A stretch of DNA of 64,000 nucleotides, from NCBI GenBank assembly GCA_017446095.1, contig JAFSRN010000008.1:186001-250000 (forward strand), given 5' to 3'. The DNA comes from Eubacterium sp. GTDB taxonomy: Bacteria > Bacillota > Clostridia > Oscillospirales > Acutalibacteraceae. A program made the translations under genes and the position numbers. Under the pieces are notes generated by a model that worked only from the letters and a program-made list of their open reading frames with translations, had not been told where the DNA came from and made no database searches. Shown piece by piece: positions 25,382 through 33,200 of the stretch; positions within the stretch are counted from its first letter, which is position 1, and each line of letters starts with the position of its first letter.

Positions 25382-25401
25382 CACGAGTCAAATAATACTT
25401 G

Positions 25402-25429
25402 TTGACAAATAGGATAAAACGGATATAAT
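25402..25429 (+). promoter_or_regulatory. sigma-A promoter of phd-doc
   Basis: Perfect TTGACA and TATAAT with a 16-bp spacer. GGATA repeats lie within and after the spacer. Confidence 0.85.
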
Positions 25430-25434
25430 ATAGA

Positions 25435-25452
25435 TAGGATATATTTATCCTA
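25435..25452. promoter_or_regulatory. putative Phd operator
   Basis: TAGGATA-TATT-TATCCTA, a perfect inverted repeat placed at the transcription start region between promoter and phd. Autorepression by antitoxin is known for phd-doc. Confidence 0.65.
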
Positions 25453-25476
25453 TACCGACTTATTGGAGATGATAAA

Positions 25477-25722
25477 ATGTTAATTGATACCAACACTATG
25501 TTTTCAATGACCCAGGCAAATCAGAACTTTTCTGCTGTTGCAAGGTCTGTTGACAGAAACGGCGAAGCGGTTGTTCTTAAAAACAACAAGCCGAAGTATC
25601 TTGTCATAGATATGGATAATGATGACTTTATTCTTGACCTCACTGATGATGAGAAGATTGATATTGTGGCAAAAAGAGTGCTTGAAAGGTACTTACCTGC
25701 TTTTAAGGAGTTGGCAAAATGA
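25477..25722 (+). CDS. phd: Phd/YefM-type antitoxin
   Basis: 81 residues with the Phd/YefM N-terminal DNA-binding fold (FSMTQANQNFSAVARSVDRN, then VLKNNKPKYLVID) and a C-terminal acidic/helical tail that would wrap the toxin (LDLTDDEKIDIVAKRVLERY). It neutralises Doc and, with it, represses the operon. It overlaps doc by the 4 bp ATGA, the typical coupled arrangement. Confidence 0.92.
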   Translation: MLIDTNTMFSMTQANQNFSAVARSVDRNGEAVVLKNNKPKYLVIDMDNDDFILDLTDDEKIDIVAKRVLERYLPAFKELAK

Positions 25723-26096
25723 TTAAATTCAGCAAAGAAAAAATACTGCTTTTACACCAGGTAATGGCTGAAGCGACGGGCGGTGACGTCGGCGTTCGTG
25801 ATGAAGCGCTTCTTGAATCCGCTATAGAAACAATTTATTCGACCTTTGACGGTGTTGAACTGTATCCGACGAAAGAGGAAAAGGCAGCAAAGCTCGGATA
25901 TTCTTTGATTTCTAATCACGCTTTCGTTGACGGAAACAAACGAATCGGTATGTACATTATGATTTCGTTCCTTGAGCTTAACGGAATAAAAATTAATGCA
26001 AGCAATGATGAGGTTTATTCACTCGGAATGTCAGTTGCAGACGGCACTGCTGGTAATGAAGATATCCTGAAATGGATTAAAGAGCACAAAGTTTAA
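25719..26096 (+). CDS. doc: Doc (Fic-fold) toxin
   Basis: 125 residues with the Doc/Fic motif HAFVDGNKRIG (about residues 67-77) and the usual N-terminal H..(V)...GG...VRDE.LLESA segment. Doc phosphorylates EF-Tu with ATP and stops translation until Phd neutralises it. The motif HxFx(D)GNKR is intact, so the toxin is probably active. The pair likely stabilises the 14-kb element. Confidence 0.93.
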   Translation: MIKFSKEKILLLHQVMAEATGGDVGVRDEALLESAIETIYSTFDGVELYPTKEEKAAKLGYSLISNHAFVDGNKRIGMYIMISFLELNGIKINASNDEVYSLGMSVADGTAGNEDILKWIKEHKV

Positions 26097-26111
26097 ACGA
26101 GGTAAAAAAAC

Positions 26112-26900
26112 ATGGCAATGATAAAATGTCCAAACTGTCAGAAAGATATAAGCGATAAAGCGACCGCCTGCCCTGCTTGTGGGTTTGTTATCACAAAATC
26201 ACAGAATAATTTCTGTTCTGAATGCGGTACGGCTTTACCGCAAGGAGTATCTGCTTGTCCGAATTGCGGTTGCCCTGTTGAGGAGACGCCTGCCCCCGTT
26301 CAGCCCCCGCAGCAAGTTGAGGCAACGCTCAATAAAAAGAAGAAAAGCAAAAAAGGTATAGTGATATGCATTATTTTGATTCTCGCAGTTGCTGCCGGCA
26401 GTTTATTCTATGTTCAGTATTCAAAACAGAAAGCGTTAAACGATTATCAAAACACTTTCAATGAAACTGTGAAGCTTATGCTTGAAGGAGCAACAAAAGC
26501 AGAAGAATCCGGCGGACTAATTCATGACGTCTGGTACAACACAATATTTGAAGAAAGTAATACAAAAACTGATAAATACACAAAACGCACCTATGGAGGA
26601 TTCAATGACGATTTTAATGATTCTCTTGAAAATCTGTTTACGGATTCTACTTTCAGCGCAAACATTGCATTAATTCAAAGCAACCAGGAATCGGTTATTG
26701 AAAAAATGAAAGAGCTTACAAATCCTCCGGATGAGTACAAGGAAGCATATGAAGTTCTGAAAAAGTGTTATGATGATTACCTTACATTTACAAATTTAGT
26801 TATTAATCCGCAAGGAAACCTCACCTCTTTTACTGAAAACTATAACGATGCTGATTCCGCAGTAGCAAAAGATATTGAATCTTTGCGCGTTTATCTTTGA
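26112..26900 (+). CDS. double zinc-ribbon, single-span membrane protein
   Basis: 262 residues. Two zinc ribbons lie at the N-terminus (CPNCQ...CPACG and CSECG...CPNCG, residues 6-57), then a Pro/Gln-rich linker, a Lys-rich stretch and one transmembrane helix (about 80-98), then an extracellular helical domain of 160 residues. Such zinc-ribbon membrane proteins are common in Firmicutes and of unknown role. It follows doc by 15 bp with GAGGTAAAAAAC as ribosome site, so it may be read with phd-doc. Confidence 0.75.
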   Translation: MAMIKCPNCQKDISDKATACPACGFVITKSQNNFCSECGTALPQGVSACPNCGCPVEETPAPVQPPQQVEATLNKKKKSKKGIVICIILILAVAAGSLFYVQYSKQKALNDYQNTFNETVKLMLEGATKAEESGGLIHDVWYNTIFEESNTKTDKYTKRTYGGFNDDFNDSLENLFTDSTFSANIALIQSNQESVIEKMKELTNPPDEYKEAYEVLKKCYDDYLTFTNLVINPQGNLTSFTENYNDADSAVAKDIESLRVYL

Positions 26901-26920
26901 TTATGAGACTTTTGAGAGAC
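26901..26920 (+). repeat. paired GAGAC motifs (putative integrase arm site)
   Basis: TTATGAGAC (26901-26909) and TTGAGAGAC (26912-26920), 11 bp apart, near the right end of the 14-kb element. Confidence 0.45.
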
Positions 26921-26974
26921 GCTGCGGAAAGTCTATTATGTTGGGAGCGTATATATTAATAAAGGATATTACAA

Positions 26975-27002
26975 AAGGCAGGCGAAATCACTCGCCTGCC
27001 TT
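26975..27002. terminator. terminator-like hairpin
   Basis: AAGGCAGGCGA and TCGCCTGCCTT are a perfect 11-bp stem with a 6-nt loop; the T-run after it is short. Confidence 0.6.
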
Positions 27003-27011
27003 GAGAATTTT

Positions 27012-27031
27012 CTGAGAGATTTTTGAGAGAC
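27012..27031 (+). repeat. paired GAGAGAC/T motifs (putative integrase arm site)
   Basis: CTGAGAGAT (27012-27020) and TTGAGAGAC (27023-27031), 11 bp apart, 72 bp left of the second tRNA-Gln repeat, mirroring the 12,841 pair. Confidence 0.5.
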
Positions 27032-27083
27032 TGCAAAACTGAAAAACGGCTTAACACCGCCGTTTCAAGACAATCGTCTATTT

Positions 27084-27128
27084 ACTCTGACTCCGTCATT
27101 TAAGGTTCGAATCCTTATACCTCTGCCA
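27084..27128 (+). repeat. att site: 45-bp tRNA-Gln 3' fragment, copy 2
   Basis: Identical to 12,912-12,956. It marks the right end of the accessory half: to its right the composition changes to the core type. Again only the 3' portion of a tRNA-Gln(CUG) gene is present, so the whole tRNA gene should lie left of the window. Confidence 0.85.
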
Positions 27129-27132
27129 CACA

Positions 27133-27165
27133 AGCGGGCGTACGAGCATCGTACGCCCGCTATAT
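27133..27165 (+). terminator. terminator after the second tRNA-Gln fragment
   Basis: AGCGGGCGTACGA-GCA-TCGTACGCCCGCT, a 13-bp stem followed by ATATTTATG; probably the native terminator of the tRNA locus. Confidence 0.8.
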
Positions 27166-27252
27166 TTATGCCCTGAAACGCAGTTATAGCAGAGTTGAAT
27201 TTTTCTAGTTCTTTTGAACAACAGTATGTGAATGGCGCGTTGCTAATTCTTC

Positions 27253-27281
27253 TTGATTGTTCGTAACGAATAGTATATAAT
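27253..27281 (+). promoter_or_regulatory. promoter at the left end of the core region
   Basis: TTGATT, 17 bp, TATAAT. The spacer holds the palindrome TTCGT-A-ACGAA. It precedes a 23-codon frame and the aldo/keto reductase gene. Confidence 0.6.
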
Positions 27282-27293
27282 ATTATCGGTGAT

Positions 27294-27365
27294 ATGATTA
27301 TCATCAAGAAAAACGCAAAAGATGTTGAAAAACTGATTGCGGAAAAGAAGCCGTCAGGCGAATAA
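27294..27365 (+). CDS. possible 23-residue leader peptide
   Basis: MIIIKKNAKDVEKLIAEKKP then SGE and TAA, 13 bp after a promoter -10. Very Lys-rich. The ribosome site is weak (CGGTGAT). It could be a leader peptide for the reductase gene or a fragment. Confidence 0.3.
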   Translation: MIIIKKNAKDVEKLIAEKKPSGE

Positions 27366-27422
27366 TATTAGCTTGTTTTACATCTTTCCGATTTGCGCCG
27401 CGGCGTAAAAGGGGGCATAAAT

Positions 27423-28337
27423 ATGAGAAGAATAACGATTGGCAACTGCATTGACGCGCCCGTTGTTGCAATGGGCTGTATGCGCCTTACCGGCGCGCAG
27501 GACAACCTCGATTCCGTAATCGGCACCGCGCTTGAGTGCGGTATTGACTACTTTGACCACGCGGATATCTACGGCGGCGGTCAGTGCGAGGAGGTTTTTG
27601 GCAAATACCTTGCCGCGCACAGCGACCTGCGCGATAAAATCACCGTGCAAACCAAGTGCGGTATACGCAGCGGCTTCTTTGATTTTTCAAAAGAGCACAT
27701 TGTAAATTCCGTTAACGCGTCGCTTAAAAGGCTGCAAACGGACTATCTGGACGTGCTGCTGCTGCACCGTCCCGACACGCTTATGGAGCCCGAAGAAGTG
27801 GCGGAAGCATTTTCGCAGCTTGAGCGCGAGGGCAAGGTTAAGCACTTCGGTGTGTCCAACCAGAACCCGTACCAGATTGAGCTGCTGAAAACCGCGGTAA
27901 CACAGCCGATTATCATAAATCAGCTGCAGTTTTCCGTGCCGGAAGCAGGGCTTGTGACCTCGGGGCTAAACGTTAATATGAAGAACCCGGAATCCGTTAT
28001 GCACGACGGCAGCTCGCTTGAGTATTCGCGCATCAAGGGCATCACAATTCAGGCGTGGTCGCCGTTCCAGCAGGGCTTTATTGAAAAGCCGTTTATCGGC
28101 GATTACGACAATTATCCCGAGCTTAACAAAACGCTTGAAGAGCTTGCGGAAAAATACGGCGTGCAGCCGATTTCCGTTGCCTCGGCGTGGATACTGCGCC
28201 ACCCCGCAAACATACAGATTATATCGGGCTCAATGAATCCCGGCAGAATCCGTGCAATCTGCGCAGGTGCGGATATCACACTCACGCGCGAGGACTGGTA
28301 CGCAGTTTACCGTGCTGCAGGTTTCCGCCTGCCGTAA
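27423..28337 (+). CDS. aldo/keto reductase
   Basis: 304 residues, a TIM-barrel NADPH-dependent carbonyl reductase of the YdhF/AKR11-like type. Catalytic Asp and Tyr lie in YFDHADIYGGG (about 44-54), the Lys in VQTKCG (about 77-82) and the His in LLLHRPD (about 109-115); the C-terminal SGSMNPGRI binds the cofactor phosphate. ATG 27423 is used (AAAGGGGGCATAAAT upstream) in preference to a TTG 30 bp earlier. First clear core gene right of the att repeat. Confidence 0.92.
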   Translation: MRRITIGNCIDAPVVAMGCMRLTGAQDNLDSVIGTALECGIDYFDHADIYGGGQCEEVFGKYLAAHSDLRDKITVQTKCGIRSGFFDFSKEHIVNSVNASLKRLQTDYLDVLLLHRPDTLMEPEEVAEAFSQLEREGKVKHFGVSNQNPYQIELLKTAVTQPIIINQLQFSVPEAGLVTSGLNVNMKNPESVMHDGSSLEYSRIKGITIQAWSPFQQGFIEKPFIGDYDNYPELNKTLEELAEKYGVQPISVASAWILRHPANIQIISGSMNPGRIRAICAGADITLTREDWYAVYRAAGFRLP

Positions 28338-28344
28338 TGCAAAA

Positions 28345-28382
28345 AATACACCCGAGCGGACGAAAGTCTGCCCGGGTTTTTG
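28345..28382 (+). terminator. terminator of the aldo/keto reductase gene
   Basis: ACCCGAGCGGAC-GAAA-GTCTGCCCGGGT with one mismatch, then TTTTTGCTTTT. Confidence 0.85.
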
Positions 28383-28394
28383 CTTTTGCGTATA

Positions 28395-28422
28395 TTGCAA
28401 AACGCGGTCAATATGGTATAAT
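28395..28422 (+). promoter_or_regulatory. promoter of the PAP2 gene
   Basis: TTGCAA, 16 bp, TATAAT, 22 bp before the gene start. Confidence 0.7.
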
Positions 28423-28444
28423 ATAGGGGATTGGAGGTCTTACT

Positions 28445-29293
28445 GTGCTAAAAAAATACAAAACCTATATTATTTTGTTTTACGTTCTTGCAGCGGCGGC
28501 GCTGGTTACGGCGGCGTTTACGGATTTAAAAATCGACATTGCACTCAACAATCCGCAAAGCCCGTTTTGCAAATGGTTTGAGGCTATGGGCGAAATGCCT
28601 GCACGCCTGATTTGCCCCGTTGCAGGCACAATGATATTCTACCTTGCGGAAAACAAGCTGCTTAAATGCTTTGGTTTTGTGTTCGATATCGGCGGTTCCG
28701 CTTACCTCGGCTGGCACATTTCGCGCTATCTGTTTATTGAGGAAAACGGCTTCGCTTTCGGCATAATCTTCGGCATTTGCGTGGGTATAACCGCGTTGAT
28801 TATCGGGCAGTATATTCACGTGGGCGGCGATTTGCGCAATGTGCTGCTGACCCTTGCAATCGCAGGCGTTATAGTTATGTTTGCGCAAAGTGGCGTTATT
28901 GAAAGCGTAAAAATGCTCTGGGGCAGAGTGCGCTTCCGCGACCTGCTTAAGAACGGCAGCTACGACCGCTTTACACCGTGGTACCACCCCAACGGAATCA
29001 ACGGCAACAAGTCGTTCCCGTCAGGTCACACGGCAAGCGCGGCAACGGCGTACCTTATGATGCTGCTTCCGTTTGCTTCGGTTAAATGGAAAAAGGCATA
29101 CCACGCGTGCTTCCTCATCCCGTTTGTGCACACCTCGGTGGTTGCGTTTACGCGTATGGTAATGGGCGCGCACTACCTCAGCGACGTTACAATGGGCGGC
29201 ACGGTTTGCTTTACGGTTGTAATCGTTACAATTTATGTGCTTGAAAAGAAGAACCTTATACCAAAAGAAATACCGCAAAACAAAACAGAATAA
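28445..29293 (+). CDS. PAP2-family membrane phosphatase
   Basis: 282 residues with at least five hydrophobic helices and the three PAP2 motifs: K-x6-R in KMLWGRVRFRD (about 156), PSGHT in KSFPSGHTASA (about 190), and R-x5-H-x3-D in TRMVMGAHYLSDV (about 240). Members dephosphorylate lipid phosphates such as phosphatidic acid or undecaprenyl-PP at the outer face of the membrane. The start is GTG 28445 behind GGAGGTCTTACT. Monocistronic with its own promoter and terminator. The first motif has RF in place of the usual RP. Confidence 0.92.
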   Translation: MLKKYKTYIILFYVLAAAALVTAAFTDLKIDIALNNPQSPFCKWFEAMGEMPARLICPVAGTMIFYLAENKLLKCFGFVFDIGGSAYLGWHISRYLFIEENGFAFGIIFGICVGITALIIGQYIHVGGDLRNVLLTLAIAGVIVMFAQSGVIESVKMLWGRVRFRDLLKNGSYDRFTPWYHPNGINGNKSFPSGHTASAATAYLMMLLPFASVKWKKAYHACFLIPFVHTSVVAFTRMVMGAHYLSDVTMGGTVCFTVVIVTIYVLEKKNLIPKEIPQNKTE

Positions 29294-29296
29294 ACA

Positions 29297-29330
29297 AAAA
29301 CGCAGTCGAGTATTCGGCTGCGTTTATTGT
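29297..29330. terminator. bidirectional terminator
   Basis: AAACGCAGTCGA-GTAT-TCGGCTGCGTTT with one G-T pair, between convergent genes. Confidence 0.8.
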
Positions 29331-29536
29331 TTGCTTGGATTATCGGTTAAACCCAGAATATAGTCAACGGAAACATTATGATAGTTTGCGATTGCAATTA
29401 ATATTTCGGGTGGAATTGTGCGTTGACCGCTTTCATAATAAGCATATGTTCGTTGCGGCAAGTTAATGTTTGCGCCCATTTCTTTTTGACTTAAGTCTGC
29501 ATCTTCACGCAAATCGCGTATTCGCTGATATTTCAT
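29324..29536 (-). CDS. XRE-family repressor
   Basis: 70 residues: LREDADLSQKEMGANINLPQ RTYAYYESGQRTIPPEIL, the classic Cro/C1 HTH, followed by DYILGLTDNPSK. ATG 29536 is preceded by ACGGTGAT; a longer frame has no SD. It diverges from the SLOG gene over an 87-bp gap that contains direct repeats, so it most likely represses both. Confidence 0.9.
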   Translation of the reverse strand: MKYQRIRDLREDADLSQKEMGANINLPQRTYAYYESGQRTIPPEILIAIANYHNVSVDYILGLTDNPSKQ

Positions 29537-29560
29537 TTTTATCACCGTTATCATTATATG

Positions 29561-29607
29561 CAAGAACAAACTGCTCTATTGACAACAAGAACAAACTGGT
29601 CTAAAAT
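29561..29607 (+). promoter_or_regulatory. promoter with direct-repeat operator for the SLOG gene
   Basis: CAAGAACAAACTGCTCTA (29561-29578) recurs with one change at 29586-29603 (25-bp period). The second copy sits between TTGACA (29579) and TAAAAT (29602), spacer 17. Binding there would block RNA polymerase. The XRE protein is the natural candidate. Confidence 0.7.
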
Positions 29608-29623
29608 ATAAACGGTGATACAT

Positions 29624-30064
29624 ATGGGCAAAATTTGTTGCGGGTTCGGTCACAGGGAAGTACATCAGGACATTACACAGTCATTAGAGCGCGCTGTTAA
29701 CAGCGCGATTGAGGTGGGTTGCACCGAGTTCCTGAATGGTGATATGGGCGCGTTTGACAGGCAGTTTTACACCGCTGTAAAAAAGGCAAAATCACAACAC
29801 CCGGAAATAAAGATTACCTGCGTAAAACCGTATATGACAAAGGCTTTGCAGCAGTATAAGGACTTTTACGCCGATGATTTTGACGAAATAGTAATCCCCG
29901 AAGAAAGCGCGTCTGCACACTACAAATCCGCAATAACAAAGCGCAATCAGTGGATGATAGACAAAAGCGAAGTCGTGCTGATATATACAGTAAGGGAACA
30001 CGGCGGCGCCTTCACCGCTCAAAAGTACGCAGCAAAGCATAACAAAACGATAATTCAGATATAG
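29624..30064 (+). CDS. SLOG-family protein (YpsA/DUF1273-like)
   Basis: 146 residues with the SLOG fold pattern: CCGFGHREV at the N-terminus, FLNGDMGAFDR (the glycine-rich nucleotide-binding turn, about 39-49), and VVLIYTVREHGGAFTAQKYA (GG..A..YA, about 119-140) near the end. SLOG/LOG domains bind nucleotides or cleave N-glycosidic bonds; YpsA affects division in Bacillus. It starts at ATG 29624 behind ACGGTGATAC and diverges from an XRE repressor, which suggests an inducible function. Confidence 0.85.
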   Translation: MGKICCGFGHREVHQDITQSLERAVNSAIEVGCTEFLNGDMGAFDRQFYTAVKKAKSQHPEIKITCVKPYMTKALQQYKDFYADDFDEIVIPEESASAHYKSAITKRNQWMIDKSEVVLIYTVREHGGAFTAQKYAAKHNKTIIQI

Positions 30065-30113
30065 CATCGCAGATATAGATCCGCGGTGCTTTTATTATAC
30101 ACTTTACAGTATA

Positions 30114-30142
30114 TTGACAAAAATATTATAAAGAGTTATTAT
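30114..30142 (+). promoter_or_regulatory. promoter of the BIG_2 surface-protein gene
   Basis: Perfect TTGACA, 17 bp, TATTAT; about 60 bp of untranslated leader follows. Confidence 0.65.
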
Positions 30143-30204
30143 TATAATAGAGAAATCTGTTTTATTTTTATATATCCACTTATACTTTGGAAGGCTGTGA
30201 TAGA

Positions 30205-33200
30205 ATGAAAAATTCGGCTAAAAAACGTTCTGCAAGTTTGATTCTGGCGTTGCTGCTTATGGTGACGTCCGTTATCGGCGCGCTGCCTGCTTTTGCTGAC
30301 GGAGGCATTGTGGAAGTTTTTGAAATGGAGATTACCTACGAGGACGGCACAACCGTTGTTCCCGATAAGGACGACGACGGCGAGGATCACATCGAGCACG
30401 TTATGGAAAGCGAGAAGCTGCAGCTTAAATACAAGCTGATCGGCTGCAATATCCCCGACGGCGGCTATGTGCGCTGGTACAGCGAAACGCCTACCCTCGT
30501 TGACGTTGATGACAACGGACTTGTTACAGCCTACGACTCGTCAAAGGGCGCAATGGTGCAGCTCTGGATTGACAATGAGGTTAAGACTATTCCGCTTATC
30601 GGCGGCGTTCTCGGCTCTATGCTTGAAAGCGCGCTGTTTAACGACACCGTGAATGTTGACACAATGGATACCGACCAGATTATCGCAGTGGTTGAAACGC
30701 TGTTCGGCGAAAATTCGCAGTACGGCGCGTACACAAGCGGCATGGTTTCCTCGCTCAAGGAATACCTTAAAAAGCTCAACACGGCAATCCATGCCGAGCT
30801 TTGCGACAGCACGGGCAAAGTGCTTTGCGAGGACGCAATAAAGGTTGTTGTTGATAAAAGCGATAAGTGGTACGCAAGCTTTTTGCCAAACGGTACGCAC
30901 ATCACAAACAAGGATTCGATTGAAACCACCGTTGCGGTTGGCTCAACCGTAAAGCTTGAGGCGCTTACCACACCAAAAAGGCTGAACTACGGCGTTACAT
31001 ATTCAATTCAGAACACATCTGTTTTCAGCCAGGGCAGCAGTATTGCTGAGGTTGACGAAACGGGTCTTGTTACGTTTAAGGCAAAGGGTACGGTTACCGT
31101 TGTTGCCTCGCCGCGCAGCGAGGACGTTACCGCAGGGGTCAGGAAGATGATGAAAACCGCGACCTCGCTTGTTGCTTCCGGCGACGTTGATGCAGACCAG
31201 CTTGCCGATATTCTGATTAACTACTTCGGCGTTAATATGAACAAAACGGTGCTTAAGGCGCTGATTAACGGCGCAATCCGTGTTTCGCAGTTTGCTGATG
31301 AAAACGCGGACACTATGGATTCGCTTGCAAGCGTAACTTCGTCTATCGCAGACCGCGCAATGAAGTACGCTTATAACGATAAAATCACGTTTACTGTTAT
31401 CGACCCCGTTGCGCTTGAGGACTTTTCTATCGACGGCCCCACAAGCGTGCAGGAGGGCTCGGCTATTCAGCTTGCAATCAAGGATATCGTGCCGAGCACG
31501 GGCGACGTTTCCGATATTACATGGACTTCGTCCGACCCGACTATCGCAAGCGTTGATGAGAACACCGGCACGGTTACAGGTCGTGACGCAGGCGGTATGC
31601 TGTCGTCAAAGACCTGCCAGATTACCGCGACTTCCGCGGCAAACAATGTGTCAAAATCCTACACCGTTAAGGTAACCGGCAAGACCACCGCAAATTATAT
31701 TTCCGACGCGGCTATCAGCGGACCGCAGGATATGAGCGTGGGCGAGAGCCATCAGTACGAATACAGCGTTTATCCTTCAAGAAATGCCGATTCAAACTAC
31801 CTCAACGTAAGCTGGGGTATTGTAACAGGCACGGACAGCGAAACCGGCGCACCCACCTACACCTGGGCGGATAGCGAAAACGATGTTTCCGACGGTATCG
31901 GCACCATCACCGCCGACGGCACCTACACCGCGGTTAAGGGCGGACTCTGCACAATCGCTCTCAGGGCTGTTACCGGCTACGACGTGGCAGGCAGCTTTTA
32001 CGAGATTGCAAGCGTTACCACCACGCTTGATATTCAAAACGACCTGCCTGTAAGCAAGATTACCCTGTCTGCTGAAAATGCGGGCTACGCAGGCACACTC
32101 ACCACTACTCAAAGCACTGTGGACGGCGAAACGGTTAAGTTCGCCACGGTTAAACTCAACGCCGTTACCGCTTACTACGGCAGGGGCGCAACCGTTACCG
32201 CAGCAATTGAGCCTGCGGGCGCAAGCAACACGGATATCAAGTGGTTTGTAAGCAACGACGGCGATTTTTATACGGAAAATGAAAAGGAAAAATCAATTCA
32301 GGTAAGGGCTCGCGCAAGCGTGCAGAGTTCCACAAGCACGCGCATCTGGTGCGAAACTGCGGACGGCAGACATAAGTCGGAAACTATGGTGCTCACCGTA
32401 ACGCGCAACAGCGCAACAGGCAACACGATTGACGGCGACGATATCGAGGTTGAGGTTGACAAGGACGTTGACGTTACCCACACCGTTACCTACGACGGCT
32501 TAATCACCGCAAACTACAACGCAAACCACGAGGCTACATGGTACTCGTCCGATGAGAATATATTCACCGTAAGCGTGCTTGACGACAAGTCTGGCAACGC
32601 GGTTATCACGGGTGTTGATGTCGGCACGGCTACCGTTTACTGCGTATCGGCAGACGGCGGCATCACCGATTCCAAAACCGTTACCGTTTACCCGAACAAG
32701 GATTACTTAAAGCGCGTTATTGAACTCTGCGACGAAACGGTTATCCTTAAAACTGCGGAGAATAAAACGCTCTACAGCAAGTATATGAAGAAGCTCGACA
32801 AGGCTTACTACGTGCTTTACGAAGAGCCTATGGCTGCGCAGGCGGTTTGCGACACCGCTGCGGATAATCTGCTTGAAGCATTTGTCAAGCTCGGCGGTTA
32901 TGTCGGCGTGGGCAACATCATTATGCTTGATAAGAATAACGAGGAACTTGACAGCAGGTACATCACTGTAAACGTTGGCACTTTAAGCAACTACAAAAAC
33001 AGCAACTACACCTTCGGCTACAAGGTTATGCCGGAAAATTCGATGTACTCTCGCGTTGCGTGGACTTCGGATAACGACAAGATTAAGGTCGACGCTCACG
33101 GCAAGTGCACGCCGACTGATAATAACCCCTGCTCTGCAAAAATCACCTGCACAATCAGGGATTACCTCGGCAACGAAACAAGCGACTATGCTTACATCAC

